Assembly: GCF_036711975.1 (NCBI RefSeq)
Contig: NC_091976.1
Span: forward strand, 10,230,001-10,294,000
Direction: 5' to 3'
Length of the DNA: 64,000 nt
DNA from: Onthophagus taurus
Taxonomy: Eukaryota > Arthropoda > Insecta > Coleoptera > Scarabaeidae
Shown: positions 20,931-31,472 of the stretch, piece by piece
How the letters are laid out: each line of letters opens with the position of its first letter
Numbering within the stretch: position 1 is the stretch's first letter
Notes under the pieces: generated by a model
The model's input: the letters and a program-made list of their open reading frames with translations, nothing else
What the model was told of the DNA's origin: nothing
Database searches by the model: none
Position numbers and translations under genes: made by a program

Positions 20931-21633
20931 TTAATGCACGTAAATGTTATCAATTAAAGTGCGTATTACATTCGAGTTGACGGAAGTACTTCTTTTAATT
21001 TTAAAAAGTGCCTTAATGTGATTTTGCACTAATAATCGAGGGTTGTTATATCGACTGCAAACTAAATCCCACGCAACATCATAGTTTGTATTGGTAATTT
21101 CTAAACTCGCAATTACTTGTCGAGCTTCACCCGTTAAAGTTGATAACAAATAATGGAATTTTGAACGTCATTTACGGCATGATTATTATGAATCAATGAC
21201 TCGAAAATATCGTGAAATTCCAGCCATGATTCGCTATTTCCATTAAATTTAGGTAAATCAATTACCGGTAACTTTACGCATTGCTCCGGAGCAGGACTGA
21301 CAATGAGAGAAGAATTGCGAGAATTTTTGCTATTTGTTAATATACGTTTGGCTACCGCAGTGCTTGCGTAAAAAGCCGTCTCAAAATTTTCTCGTGCTAA
21401 CGCTTGCACCTCCCCGTCGGCGCTTATTATATTTATCAATGTTTTCCTGAATGATTTCGAAATTACTAATTAAATTAAGTGCACGATCGTACCGTTGTTC
21501 CAACTCAAAAACCCACGTCTGATCGAGACTACCCTTATCATCTAATTTCGATTTAGTAATAAATTTTGAAAAATTAGTTAGCTTGCCTTTGACAATGCCA
21601 CGTTTTTTTTATTAAAGTTTCTATTTCCGACAT
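20931..21633 (-). pseudogene. BEL-2 gag N-terminal and core region
   Basis: The ATG at 21633 gives MSEIETLIKK, followed by a one-base shift in an A-run and a charged helical segment (DQTWVFELEQRYDRALNLI). The frame at 21439-21134 carries LPVIDLPKFNGNSESWLEFHDIFESLIHNN, the DUF1759-type gag core. After another shift near 21140, 21149-20931 continues with LTGEARQVIASLEITNTNYDVAWDLVCSRYNNPRLLVQNHI. At least three frame changes separate this from the knuckle region. Confidence 0.82.
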
Positions 21634-21882
21634 GATAATACGTAAAATGAACGCAACGCAATTGATTCAAATTTAAGCAAGGGAAAAGGAAATGGAAAAA
21701 AAGGGTTATATGCTTACGACACACTCAAACTAAAAGGGGGATGCTTCCGGCCCGTGGATAACGTGTCCCGACGAAAGTTCTTCAGAATTTCCTTTGAATT
21801 CGCAGCTCACCAAATTTTTTCTGTTTGTGTTGCTTGGCAACCACGACTGATGATATTCTCGAAAACGACGATAATTAATTTT

Positions 21883-21900
21883 ATCCGGCTCGAAGGACCA
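21883..21900 (-). other. BEL-2 primer-binding site (tRNA-Tyr)
   Basis: ATCCGGCTCGAAGGACCA on the plus strand, directly adjoining the 5' LTR; the same 18 bases as in BEL-1. Confidence 0.87.
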
Positions 21901-22169
21901 TGTTGAATAATATAACGTATGTTATAGCGCTGGTTATCACTTCTTCGTAACGAATAACAATTTGCTGCTTTTTGTTGTAACGAATTATTTATTGTTAAAG
22001 GTACGACACGACTCAAACGACGCTCTTACAAAAATGACGCGCTTGTTGTCAACAACAACGAAAACAAAACAAAAACCTCTTATTACTATGATTCTTGACG
22101 AATAGAAAAACTAATATAAATACAAATAAAAAAAGCAAAAATGTGTATAAAAAGATACAAATTACAACA
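21901..22169 (-). repeat. BEL-2 5' LTR
   Basis: A 269-bp LTR, TGTTGAAT...CAACA, followed by the target duplication GTAAG at 22170-22174. Confidence 0.92.
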
Positions 22170-22174
22170 GTAAG

Positions 22175-22399
22175 TCTTCCAAACGTACATTTTTTTGCGT
22201 GTTCGTATTGGAAACTTAACAATTTGTCGACAAAGTAGTCGATATTTACAATTCTATTCCCATGTATTTTGTTAATGTTGATCGAGTCTTCTTTTTCGGA
22301 GGTCACATTCTGAATACTAACATAAGATAAGAGAAAAATTAATAAGTATACAGTATGTCTGGCGATGCGAAACCCTTCCCATAATATTTTCAAAAACAA
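22175..22399 (-). pseudogene. Mutator-like transposase-domain gene, 5' fragment
   Basis: The minus-strand reading gives KIHGNRIVNIDYFVDKLLSF then HAKKCTFGRLT. This matches the opening of Mutator-like transposase domains (G.RIV.I.Y......H...C.FG). It runs directly into BEL-2 at 22174. The frame entered from upstream starts with a hydrophobic stretch (YLLIFLLSY) that is probably not a signal peptide of this family, and no ATG leads it. The continuation is at 11399-11172. Confidence 0.58.
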
Positions 22400-23308
22400 T
22401 TTTTCATAATTTTACTGATCTTAACTTCCTACACTACTTTTGAAAATTTCATACTAATAAAAGAGTTATAACTGAAAAATCTGTTATCATATGCCCCATT
22501 CTGTAGCGAATATTTCGGTAATAATGCGTCCTCAAAAAAATTTATAAGGATAAAGATGTTATTTTTAAATAAGCTTTATACGGGGTGCTATTGAAAAAAC
22601 TACAATGCATGGTGCTGCGCAATAGAGGACCTTATTAAAATAAGAGAAAAATTATTTGACAGAAAAGTCCGATCGCTTTTTGTTTTCTATTGAAACAGTA
22701 AGAAAATTAGGTTGACACACCGACAACTTTTTATTAGATGTAATAAAAAATTCAGTGTATCAATCAATTTTTTTATTTTTTCAATTGAAAACTAAAAGTT
22801 ATCGGATCTTAGTGTATAATACTTTTTTTCTTATTTTATGGTCTTGTATCAGTCGCAGTACGCATAGTAGCTTTTTCAATGGACACTAATAAACAAAATA
22901 AATAAGCAAACTGAACAACATATTTCTAAACAAATTATTTTATTTTTTAAATAATTACAGTTTATAAAACAGTATAAAATCTAGTTACCTTGCGTAAAAT
23001 GAAACAAATTCTTAAAAAGTCTTTAAAAAGGCTGGTCGTAATGGAAAGAAAATAAATTGCTGAAAAACAACAAACACCCGACGAGATCAACCAACGCACG
23101 GAAGGTAGAAAAGCGAAATGAACAAATGAGACTCACACCGCATATAGAGGCATGAGGGGAATCCCGGGTTCTAACCGAAGACGAGTCGTGAATTTATTTT
23201 ATTCCTCAAACAGTGCTTGGCGCGACATCTATGAACTAAAATATTGTGAAACAAGCCAAATGGTATTCTTCAAGGTCATTTCACGCACGAACAAAGTTTA
23301 ATACGACC
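22400..23308. other. non-coding stretch with a palindromic MITE
   Basis: No protein recognised. The only structure is the foldback element at 22581-22886; the rest (22400-22580 and 22887-23308) is AT-rich sequence without repeats I could pair. Confidence 0.4.
22581..22886. mobile_element. foldback MITE with TA target sites
   Basis: A 306-bp element flanked by TA (22579-22580, 22887-22888). Almost its whole length pairs with itself: TATTGAAAAAACTAC at the left with GTAGCTTTTTCAATG at the right, then CCGATCGCTTTTTGTTTTC with a GAAAACTAAAAGTTATCGG arm, then GACACACCGACAACTTTTTATTA with its partner around 22740-22770. It has no coding capacity. The TA flank suggests Tc1/mariner mobilisation. Confidence 0.6.
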
Positions 23309-23352
23309 TTAAGCGAGTTTGAGCAAGGAATGGTTGTGGGTATGCACCAAAG
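23309..23352 (+). pseudogene. Tc1-like transposase N-terminal scrap
   Basis: The reading LSEFEQGMVVGMH matches the LSEFERGMFVGMH of the transposase at 41937-42461 at 11 of 13 positions. The similarity stops on both sides. It is the only N-terminal relic of a copy whose 3' half lies at 25160-25769 in the same orientation; the middle is gone and two MITEs lie between. Confidence 0.6.
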
Positions 23353-23649
23353 AAATTGTATTACTAGAAGCACATATAAACACCAAGAGTTGAAACCAGC
23401 GTTCGATGTGTTTTGTTTACGTTTTCACTCAGTCCAGAACGGAACGCGCTCAGATGGGACCGTCCGGCCGACGATCACCGAGTATTTCCGAACAAACCAA
23501 TCTTTTTATGGTTTCTTTGAAAATAAATTTAACTGATTAATGTTTATCCATGTTTCTCGAACCCTAATAAATGAATAATTCTCTCCTAAGTAAACAAGGT
23601 TTGTGTGCGTATTTGTGTTTTGGCTTTGACGAAGTTAACATTTTAGTAG

Positions 23650-23739
23650 TACCGTATTTTTCAGACTATAAAACGCACCTTTTCACATAGAAAAATGGAC
23701 TCAATTTTGGGTGCGTCTTATAGTCCGAAAAATACGGTA
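23650..23739. mobile_element. 90-bp hairpin MITE
   Basis: Arms TACCGTATTTTTCAGACTAT (23650-) and its near-perfect reverse complement ending at 23739 leave a loop of about 30 bases. TA at both ends fits a TA target duplication. The arm sequence resembles a short MITE family that I recall as widespread across animals. Confidence 0.7.
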
Positions 23740-24203
23740 TATTTTGAAATTGAAACACTGGACATTATAGACGTTGCGAACTTAGAGAACATGCATTTAA
23801 CTACCTAACTACTATTTTCTAAAAACTGATATTACTTGCCAATTTTGTTTAAATATGGTAGAAGGAACTAGTGATATTTCAATGCTATAGGTATAAAAGA
23901 CATATGGGGTTTTGACTAAAGCTTCTGAGTTTGTAGTCAAACTTTACTTAATTAGTGAAAAAATTATTAGAGGCTATTAACGACAAAATGTATTATTCAA
24001 TAACACGAACATATTTTTAAAATTAACTAATTCCATTTTATTAAGTTTACCTCAAAATATTTATGATCTTTTTGCAGATCATGTGTATGATGATGTTATT
24101 GATGGACATGAAATACAATGTATAAAGTTAATAATAACAAAATTTATTAACGTAAAGTTATTTAATGAAACCAAGTTAATAAATCAAGAATCTAGGCTTT
24201 GAC

Positions 24204-24671
24204 CTTTGATTATATATAATATGGATTGAGCCAACGAGAGAGATAGCTTACGCAAGGTGATCGAACCGAGATAGACATAGAAGCGTACTGACATATAATG
24301 GGCGTGCGTTAATTTTGGCGGTAAATTTAAAACAAAATTAATAAATGAAAAAAGAAAAAAAAAAAAAATAAAATAAAATTTCCTTATTATTTATAATACT
24401 TACAGGTGATGTGAAACTGTATTATCGCGAACTTTGCACACGAAACAATACATTTTTAAACATAACGGTGTGACTGGCTGTGACACAACAAAACGATAAA
24501 CGTCAGGTTTGACACTTTTGTGCGCATGAGCCCGTCTGTTTAGTACCGTTTTATGTCTATCTTTGTTACACTTTCACATTATCGCTTTCCATCTGCGTCT
24601 ATTCACCTTGAGCCACATTTTTGTTAGTAGATATATTCAGTTAGCTCAATCCATATTATATATAATCAAAG
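24204..24671. mobile_element. 468-bp MITE with 8-bp target duplication
   Basis: Inverted termini of about 28 bp (beginning CTTTGATTATATATAATATG) are flanked by a direct 8-bp repeat GCTTTGAC at 24196-24203 and 24672-24679. The interior has no coding capacity. An 8-bp duplication points to hAT- or P-type mobilisation; the termini do not begin CAG as in many hATs. Confidence 0.75.
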
Positions 24672-25159
24672 GCTTTGACATATGTTAAACAAACAAATAG
24701 TATTTTCAAATCAATGAGAGTTATTTTAAAATTTCTATTTATAAGTTAAGTTTTAAGTTTTTTGTTATGTAATAAAAATTTTGAAACAAAATATCAATGT
24801 TATTTGCAAATACAATATTTTTACTGCATTATTTACCATGAAAGTACTGTAAAATTCTAATTATATCATCTTTAATTTACTTGTAAGAAATAAACCGTTC
24901 ACAATTTATACGGTTACAATAATTAATTACAAAAGAACTCAAAGTTTACATTCCTTAATAAACATTTCAATCAATATAGCGTATAAACTGCACATCAAAT
25001 TTTGAAAAACCTGCTCAATAAAAAAAAAATAATGATAATATACATTTCTTCATGTACGCCACTGTGTAAGTCTGATTTTGCCGAAACTATACACGTCACT
25101 GTCAGTGGGACCAAAACCAAAACGCACTAACTACGCTAACTGTATGGCATCGTTACAGT

Positions 25160-25769
25160 GGATACGTCACGAGTGGGTCGACGCTAGACATTGATGGATT
25201 GTCGAGTGGAGGGATATTTTGTTTTCCGACAAATCAACATTCGAAATGAGCACCGGTGACGTGCGAATTTTGATTCGTCGGAGACGCGGTGAGGGTCTAC
25301 TCGAGCAGTGTGTGCAAGAACGCCCTATACCAACCGAGTATTATGGTATGGGGTGCGATTACACATGGTGGCCGTACACGTTTGCTACGTGTATAGCAGA
25401 CGATGATGGGTCAACGATACGTAGATGAGGTGCTACGGCTCGTTGTGCTTCCATACGGTCGGCGGCGCCCACGTCTGCCATGCACAACAACGCCCGACCG
25501 CACATCGTGCGTGTTGTACAGACCTTTGTGGAAGAGCACCGTATACGAATGCTTCCCTGGCCAGCTCCATGCCACGTCGTGTAGCAATGGTACGCGCCGC
25601 TCAAGGGGGATACTCTCGCTATTAATGTATGCCCTCCCAGCAGAGTTGCGCCGCTCTCTATGTGAGGGTAAGTTACACTACTTTAGTACTACTTCCGTAC
25701 CAAATTTCATTGTGCTAAACACATGCGTTCAGATTATATAGGGTGTGCTCGTGAATTATTCCCAACAGT
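25160..25769 (+). pseudogene. Tc1-like element, 3' half with terminal repeat
   Basis: Reading on plus, the segment matches the transposase C-terminal half and 3' terminus of the element at 41222-42619: FSDKSTFEMSTGDVRILIRR and LLEQCVQERPIP near 25219-25340, MMGQRYVDEVLRLVVLPYGR near 25403, then the non-coding 3' end and the terminus (TATATAGGGTGTGCTCGTGA) ending near 25768 before TA. The first catalytic Asp region is present (FSDKS, with Glu changed to Lys next to it). It is heavily shifted and not functional. Confidence 0.8.
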
Positions 25770-26404
25770 ATTCGTATCGACTTTACAAGTGATATCTTAG
25801 GATTAAAACATTAAAGAACAATGAAATATATCGAAATTCACTAGTGTATAGTATCTAGCATTATTTTACAATTGTTCACAAACTGTTCTACGATCAATGC
25901 GACAATCGAATATGACCAAATTATGTGTAATCGGTTATTATTACAATATACAGTATACAATATACAATATACACTATTTTTTCCATGTTTAGTATAGAGA
26001 TCTTGAAAACTAGCGGAGATAGAGAGACGACTAAATAGGGAAAGAATTGCAGTTGCATGAACTCAATTTAATGAGCTTTTTGTTTTTTTGGATAAAATGC
26101 GTGGCTAACTAGACATCTCGAGAAAACAGTTTTTTTTATATCGTTACATACCTATGGCTCCGTTATTATTGATTTAAGGAAAAATGTATAAAGGAAAAAT
26201 TTGTAGGCTATTACATGTTTAATAAAGCAGTCTAACTGATTTTTTTATTTAACCAATATTTTTTGAGTTATGACACAAACTTGTAATTTTTCTAATGGAA
26301 ACCATAGTTGGCCATGACTTTATAAAAAAGGCCTTTTCATAAACGCGTGCGAAGTTGGCCATAGATTTCAGCCATAGATTTTAAACTGAAAAAAATGCGT
26401 CATC
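25770..26404. other. AT-rich spacer
   Basis: No gene or element recognised. A short TATACAATATACA-type run lies near 25955-25980. Confidence 0.4.
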
Positions 26405-27090
26405 GGGGTATTCAATCGATCTAATTTCAACGGCATTGTATTTATGGTCGCCTCTTGTTTCAGATTCGAAAAGAAAATTTTCCTAACCATTTCTTATTTT
26501 CCGGGAAAATCGATTTTCTTCAAACTTTCGCAAAATTCGGCTCGTTCGGGGTTTTTAATCGATCTAATTTCAACGGCATCGTATTCCTGGTTCCCTTTTA
26601 CTTCAGATTCAAAAAGAAAATTTTCCCAACCATTTCTTATATTCCGGGAAAATCGTTTTTCTTCAAACAATCGCCAATTTTGGGCTGTTCGGGGTTTCTA
26701 ATCGATCTAATTGCAACGACATCATATTCCTGGTCGCCTCTTGCTTTAGATTGGAACAGAAAATGTTCCTAATCATTTCCTATTTTCCGGAAAAACCGAT
26801 TTTCTTCAAACATTCGCAAATTTCGGCCAATTCGGTTCGGGGTTTCTAATCGATCTAATTTCAACGGCATCGTATTCCTGGTGGCCTTTTGCTTCAGATG
26901 CAAAAAGAAAATGTTCCTAACCATTTCCTATTTTCCGGAAAAACCGATTTTCTTCAAATATTCGCAAATTTCGGCCTGTTCGAGGTTTCTAATCGATTTC
27001 ATTTCAACGGCATCGTATTCCTGGTCGCCTCTTGCTTCAGATTCGAAAATAAAATTTTTCTAACCATTTCCTATATTCCGGGGCTTTTTT
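26405..27090 (+). repeat. 143-bp tandem satellite, about 4.7 units
   Basis: The marker GATCTAATTTCAACGGCAT recurs at 26418, 26561, 26704, 26852 and 26995, giving spacings of 143, 143, 148 and 143 bp. Units differ by scattered substitutions. Open frames across the array (repeated SYFPGKSIFF-like peptides) arise from repetition and are not genes. A single partial unit in reverse orientation occurs at about 32850-32925. Confidence 0.88.
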
Positions 27091-27432
27091 TTATTCGTTG
27101 TCTAAGAAGCCTACCTTAGTCGGGAACTAAGTTTCACAGTTTCTTAACTTGCGCCCCGCAGAATCTCCATAACTAAAGTACACTTACGCATGTTTACCAA
27201 TTTTGACGAATCCCAGCTATGGCACGAAAATCTCGGGACGTTTACCTACCTGTCGCGCTGATATATTACTGCACCGATTCGAAAGACAGGTTAATACCAT
27301 TTGATTTCAAAAGCAAGAATGTTTACTTTCGGTATGTAATATTATGCAACAATGAAACATACGATTGAAATTTATATATACATAACATTTATTTACATTC
27401 ACACAATTCACATAATATATATTTATCATTAT
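27091..27432. other. spacer left of the Ulp1 element
   Basis: No feature recognised except that it probably contains the left end of the element whose coding region ends at 27433. Confidence 0.35.
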
Positions 27433-28816
27433 TTACTCAAACGTTATAACAATATCTATATATAATTGACAATAAATATCTTTTGCTGCTTCGCCACAGT
27501 ATAAACAAAGCTTCGAAATATTGTCAGAACTTTGAGATATATAATTTTTTATTTGTATTCTATATTTATCTGGATTAATTTCTTCCCATTCTAACTCGTT
27601 TATTAAAACGTCGCAATGATAAATGACATAAACACCACAATTCCACCAATCTTTTTGGACTGGATATTTATTATATATGGTATTCTGCGTAAGTCCTACC
27701 TTTACGTCAATACCAATGAGTGAAAGAAAATTGGACAATTGTTTATAATAAGTGTGTGCTTTTCTAGTTACAGTAGTCATTGGATCAAAAAATAAAACTT
27801 GCTGATCTTCAACATTTGCTACCATTAGCATCCAATGACTACTACGCAATATAGGGAAGAAATATTTTTGAAATTTGCCAATTGTTTTTGGTAAAAACCC
27901 GTTCATAATATTTTCTACTTCTCCCTGAGAGAATATTTTAATATTTTTATCTTTTGCCAATATTCTCAATGCATAATCAACGACTAAATTATCCAACCAC
28001 AAGCTTTCGCAGTAAAGTTTTTCGTTGTTAAATTTTGCAACGACATAATTTTTTGATATTTTTTTTACATTCGGAATTTTATTAATATAAGACAATTTCT
28101 TTGGCAAGTCTGTTTTAATTTTCTTTGAGTACGCCGCTTTTATGTGTGAATACGTCGCTTTTTTTCGTTTTCCCCATGATTCTTCAAATTCTTTTGCAGG
28201 CTGTCGTGCGCGCGTTGCAAATTTAGTTCTTTTAATATTATATTTAACTTTGTTGTATTCACTTAGAACATAATTTCTAATTTTACAAATAAATCTGGAC
28301 GGTTTGTCTCTTAATTCATTTTGATTGAGAATATTGTTTTTACCAATGTTGAACCAGTTTTCAACCAAATTGTTGTGTTGTATTGGTTTTAATAAACTTG
28401 TCCACATCGGCATATATGGAAAGTAGTGCTGTAAAAACGTCTGTCCAAATTGACTTGAAAAATAATTGTTTTTCTTTAAGCGTTGTTCATTTTTATATTG
28501 ATTGCAATTGTCCTGAATTTTATTAAAGTATTGGTAAAATTTATTATTTTTGTAAAACGTATCCTGTATTTCAAGAACTGTGTCTTCAGGAAGATCTTCT
28601 TCAAAAGATAATGGTGAAGACGAGAGTAAAGTAATGTAGTTAATTGCCTGGTCGTAGTCCTCTGTTATATACTTCGATGTTAAAATTATAAGAAAATTTG
28701 ATACCGTGATTTTTAATTCAGAAAAATCGGACAATAAATATAAAGATGCGATTATTTCTTTTAGTCTTCTTCGTGTATTATGATCAGAGAAATTTTTATT
28801 GACATCTCTGCACATT
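27433..28816 (-). pseudogene. Ulp1-like (C48) cysteine protease part of the MULE-like element
   Basis: About 460 residues, open throughout. The C-terminal 170 residues hold the C48 catalytic set: His in LRSSHWMLMVANV, Asp in VLFFDPM, Gln in LTQNTIYN and Cys in WWNCGVYVIYHC. The N-terminal part is Lys/Asn/Tyr-rich and begins LMCRDVNKNF, which would follow a transposase core. Ulp1 enzymes cleave SUMO-like modifiers; in transposons the role is unknown. The frame is cut at 28816 by the solo LTR and shifts just beyond it. Low GC matches its surroundings. It could be a standalone cellular gene, but the upstream transposase-like parts argue against that. Confidence 0.7.
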
Positions 28817-28820
28817 AACT

Positions 28821-30827
28821 TGCGACGTCCTTTCCTGGTTCGGTCCTAGGAAAGGGGTCTTGGTGCCTCTTTTTTTTATGTTCGGGATGTTATCGGTCTC
28901 GGGCACCACCTTATGTTTAAAGAGTTAAGGAACTCTTTCGCCTCCAAGTAGCTTTTGGGGGTTACAGTCGGAGATTCAGGGTGTTTGAGAGAGGGTAAAA
29001 AAAAATAAACACATGCGGTTCGTAAATTTAAGAAATAAAATCAAAGTTTATTAATAATAAAAAAAAAATCAACATAGGGGTTTACGGAGGGAAAAAAAAA
29101 ATCTTTATTTAAATATATAATCGGAAAACGTCTGGCCTAGTGCAATCTTGTGGGACTCGTACTTCGGATGTAATTGATATGATTATTCATAAGGGAATAA
29201 TTGGTCTGGATGAAGTGCTACGGAAAACTCGCGATAGCACCAGGTCGGGAAGATGTTGCGCAAAACTCGCAGCAACACCAGGTCGGGGAAAGTATTGCGG
29301 AAAACTCGCAGCAATACCAGGTCGGGAGAGTGTTGCGGAAAACTCGCAGCAACACCAGGTCGGGGAAAGTATTGCGGAAAACTCGCAGCAATACCAGGTC
29401 GGGAGAGTGTTGCGGAAAACTCGCAGCAACACCGGGTCGGGAGATTGGATAAAAATTTATTTCGCAAAATAAAATCAAAGTCCCACAATTGCACCACCAA
29501 AAACAAACTTACGATGAAACTCGGTTATTTCCAGAACTCGGAGATTTTTCGGTGAAGTCTGGCGAACTTCTTGAAGACGGTTGATGACGGTTGATGACGG
29601 CTGAAGACTCTTGAAGAATGTCGAAGACTAATCCAGAATGGTCGAAGACTGATCAAGACAGTTGAAGACTCTCTGAGACAGTTGAAGACTGATTTAAAAT
29701 GAAATTTTGACCGGCTATTTATACTTGTTCGGGGTGAAAACTGGATTTTTCCGAGTGGGGGATCGTATTAAAACAAGTTATCAAAACTAAATTATTATGT
29801 GGGGGGCTAATTAATGACAATAGCAAAATTTTAACGGCGCTATCGGATGCGGGGTACAAAATTAACTAAATCCCTTTTTTGAGCGGATTAAATTGATTAA
29901 GGAATAGCGGAGTAATTAACAATTAATTAAAAATAATAATCGGAAAAATTTATAACATAATTCAAAAGATACCCTTATTTATGTGGAAAATTACAAAAAT
30001 ATAATTTACAAAATCGGTTAGCGTTTACGGCACTTACATACAAAAACATTTTCCCGACCGCGTGTTTCACGTTAACTTCGATTAATCAGTATTAATTAAC
30101 GCGCACTTCAACACAAAGTAGCTTCAGCAGTCGGGCGGTGTCCGGGGCAATCCTATACGGGTAGTATTTTCCATGGATGACCATCAGGAATGAAGTAAAT
30201 TAATTAATTAAGATGCGGGATGATTTTGGTTAATAATCATGTTAATCATAATCGGATCGTCTTTAGAATCATTCAACGGTTATTTCATGATACTAGTAAC
30301 TGTTTGAAATCGGTTTGGTTGTTCTACGATTTCTAATTCCGCATCATAAAAAAAATAGTCGCTGTGCGGTAGCTGAACGGTAGCTCGCTGGCTGCTGAAA
30401 CTCACTCGGGACGGTCGGCCTTGTTTACAGTAACACACTGATTACTGATACTTCTTCGTATTTTACTTTGTTGTGGTATTATTTAATTATTTTAAATAAT
30501 AATTTTCAGAAACTATGTGCTTTCGGTAATTACGTCGTTCGGCGATTTCCACTAATTGCTTTTGTTTATTTGAAACTCGGTCAGGAAACGTTTTCGGAAA
30601 AAGGTTTAACGGTTTTAAATGATTTAACATGAAAATTTGAAGTTTAATTAAGGAAATTAAGAAATTAAGGAAAATGCGAATAAAGTTGCATAAGTGGGTG
30701 GTAATAGGGTATCAATTTTTGGATTTCTCTAAATCGGGCGGAAACTGTAGGAGGTCGGGGTAATGTGGGAAGTATATTCGGATGTTATAAATTTTTCGGA
30801 AAATAAACAAAATGTAACTTCGTTACA
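28821..30827. mobile_element. 2.0-kb solo LTR with internal tandem repeats
   Basis: It begins TGCGACGTCC and ends CGTTACA (TG...CA), flanked by AACT on both sides (28817-28820 and 30828-30831). Removing it with one AACT brings together the two halves of the surrounding transposase frame, apart from a nearby frameshift, which supports the boundaries. No internal coding region matches gag or pol. The length, tandem repeats (29221-29448) and a TATTTATA box near 29717 fit a long Gypsy-type LTR. No second copy exists in the window. Confidence 0.7.
29221..29448 (+). repeat. 38/39-bp tandem repeat with a 77-bp higher-order period
   Basis: Six units of GCGGAAAACTCGCAGCAA-type start near 29221, 29259, 29298, 29336, 29375 and 29413. 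Units alternate between 39 and 38 bp and between two sequence variants, so the true period of the later array is 77 bp. Several overlapping open frames on both strands are by-products of this. A second, looser repeat (GTTGAAGACT-type) lies at about 29575-29695. Confidence 0.88.
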
Positions 30828-30831
30828 AACT

Positions 30832-31345
30832 TTAATAAATTACCAGCAAATTTTTAAAATAATCAATAAAATTATTAATGCGATTCAAGTCGCCGCTCTG
30901 AAGAACATCAAAAATTATGTTGAGATATTTAGATAGCTGTATACAGTTCCAACCTTCCGATATTGCATTTATTAGTGCTAGGCTGAAATCAACTGTTACT
31001 GATTCAAATATCGGCCAATAATGACTGCGCTGAAAAAAATACCTAACTTCGACTAACCAAGTTATTATAGTTGAAGTGTCATGTTTTTCGGAAATAAACT
31101 CAAATATTGGTAAAATTCTGCTATTAACCAATTGCATTGTGTCCGCGTAGTAAAACACTCTTTTCGAATTATTGTATGGCTTTCGAACTAAAGTACCTGT
31201 TGCATCTATATATATATTCTGATTTGAAGAAAAATATTTTGCACATTCTAATTGTTCTTTGCTAAATATAATGATTGACAATGGTTGACCTATTCTGTAA
31301 ATATATTCTGGATGTTCTCTCTGCATTAACATTACATCGTAAATA
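30832..31345 (-). pseudogene. putative DDE transposase core of the MULE-like element
   Basis: About 166 residues. Motifs: YIDATGTLVRKP (candidate first Asp), VFYYADTMQL, LPIFEFISEKHDTSTIITWL and VTVDFSLALINAISEGWN (candidate second Asp). This resembles the DATG...P.xE.....TDFS.A...A pattern of a large insect and cnidarian transposase group with FLYWCH-type fingers. The next expected motif (C..H region) corresponds to LMCRDV beyond the solo LTR. The left end runs out of frame at 30832 (FKNLLVIY). Catalytic assignment is inference. Confidence 0.55.
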
Positions 31346-31472
31346 TCGTCCGTACTTCTGTCGTTTCTGGTCTTAAATTCGGTTTTACCTTTCTATAGAC
31401 GGAATCGAATTTTATTTTTTTCAAATGTACGGTATTTTTTACTGTTCTGCAGCTGACTTTAATATTTTCATT

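Larger units (their letters stand above)
11405..22169 (-). mobile_element. BEL/Pao LTR retrotransposon BEL-2, carrying a nested Gypsy
   Basis: LTRs at 11405-11694 and 21901-22169 (TGTTGAAT...CAACA) are flanked by the perfect 5-bp duplication GTAAG (11400-11404 and 22170-22174). Removing the nested Gypsy (14248-19967) leaves about 5.0 kb with gag, protease, a pol remnant lacking the RT core, RNase H and integrase, all on the minus strand. The primer site is tRNA-Tyr. In-frame stops at 13990-13992 and 13594-13596 and gag frameshifts make it non-autonomous. Confidence 0.93.
23353..25159. other. non-coding stretch with two MITEs
   Basis: AT-rich, no gene seen. Contains the elements at 23650-23739 and 24204-24671; the remainder shows only A/T runs. 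Confidence 0.4.

Noticed and set aside
22049..22399. 116-residue protein with signal peptide and second membrane segment
   Set aside because: The C-terminal hydrophobic part is translated BEL-2 LTR; the frame starts at a TTG and only its middle matches the Mutator-like domain.
26444..27119. Repetitive open frames (SYFPGKSIFF-like)
   Set aside because: They follow the 143-bp satellite and change frame from unit to unit.
27433..28815. Cellular SUMO protease gene
   Set aside because: Transposase-like and zinc-finger segments lie directly upstream in the same direction, so a transposon origin is more likely.
29221..29448. 38/39-bp repeats resembling a CRISPR array
   Set aside because: There are no unique spacers, the units are contiguous, and the context is a eukaryotic LTR.
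29140..29555. Several overlapping open frames on both strands in the tandem repeat
   Set aside because: The repeat period leaves frames open by chance; the peptides are translations of the repeat in different frames.
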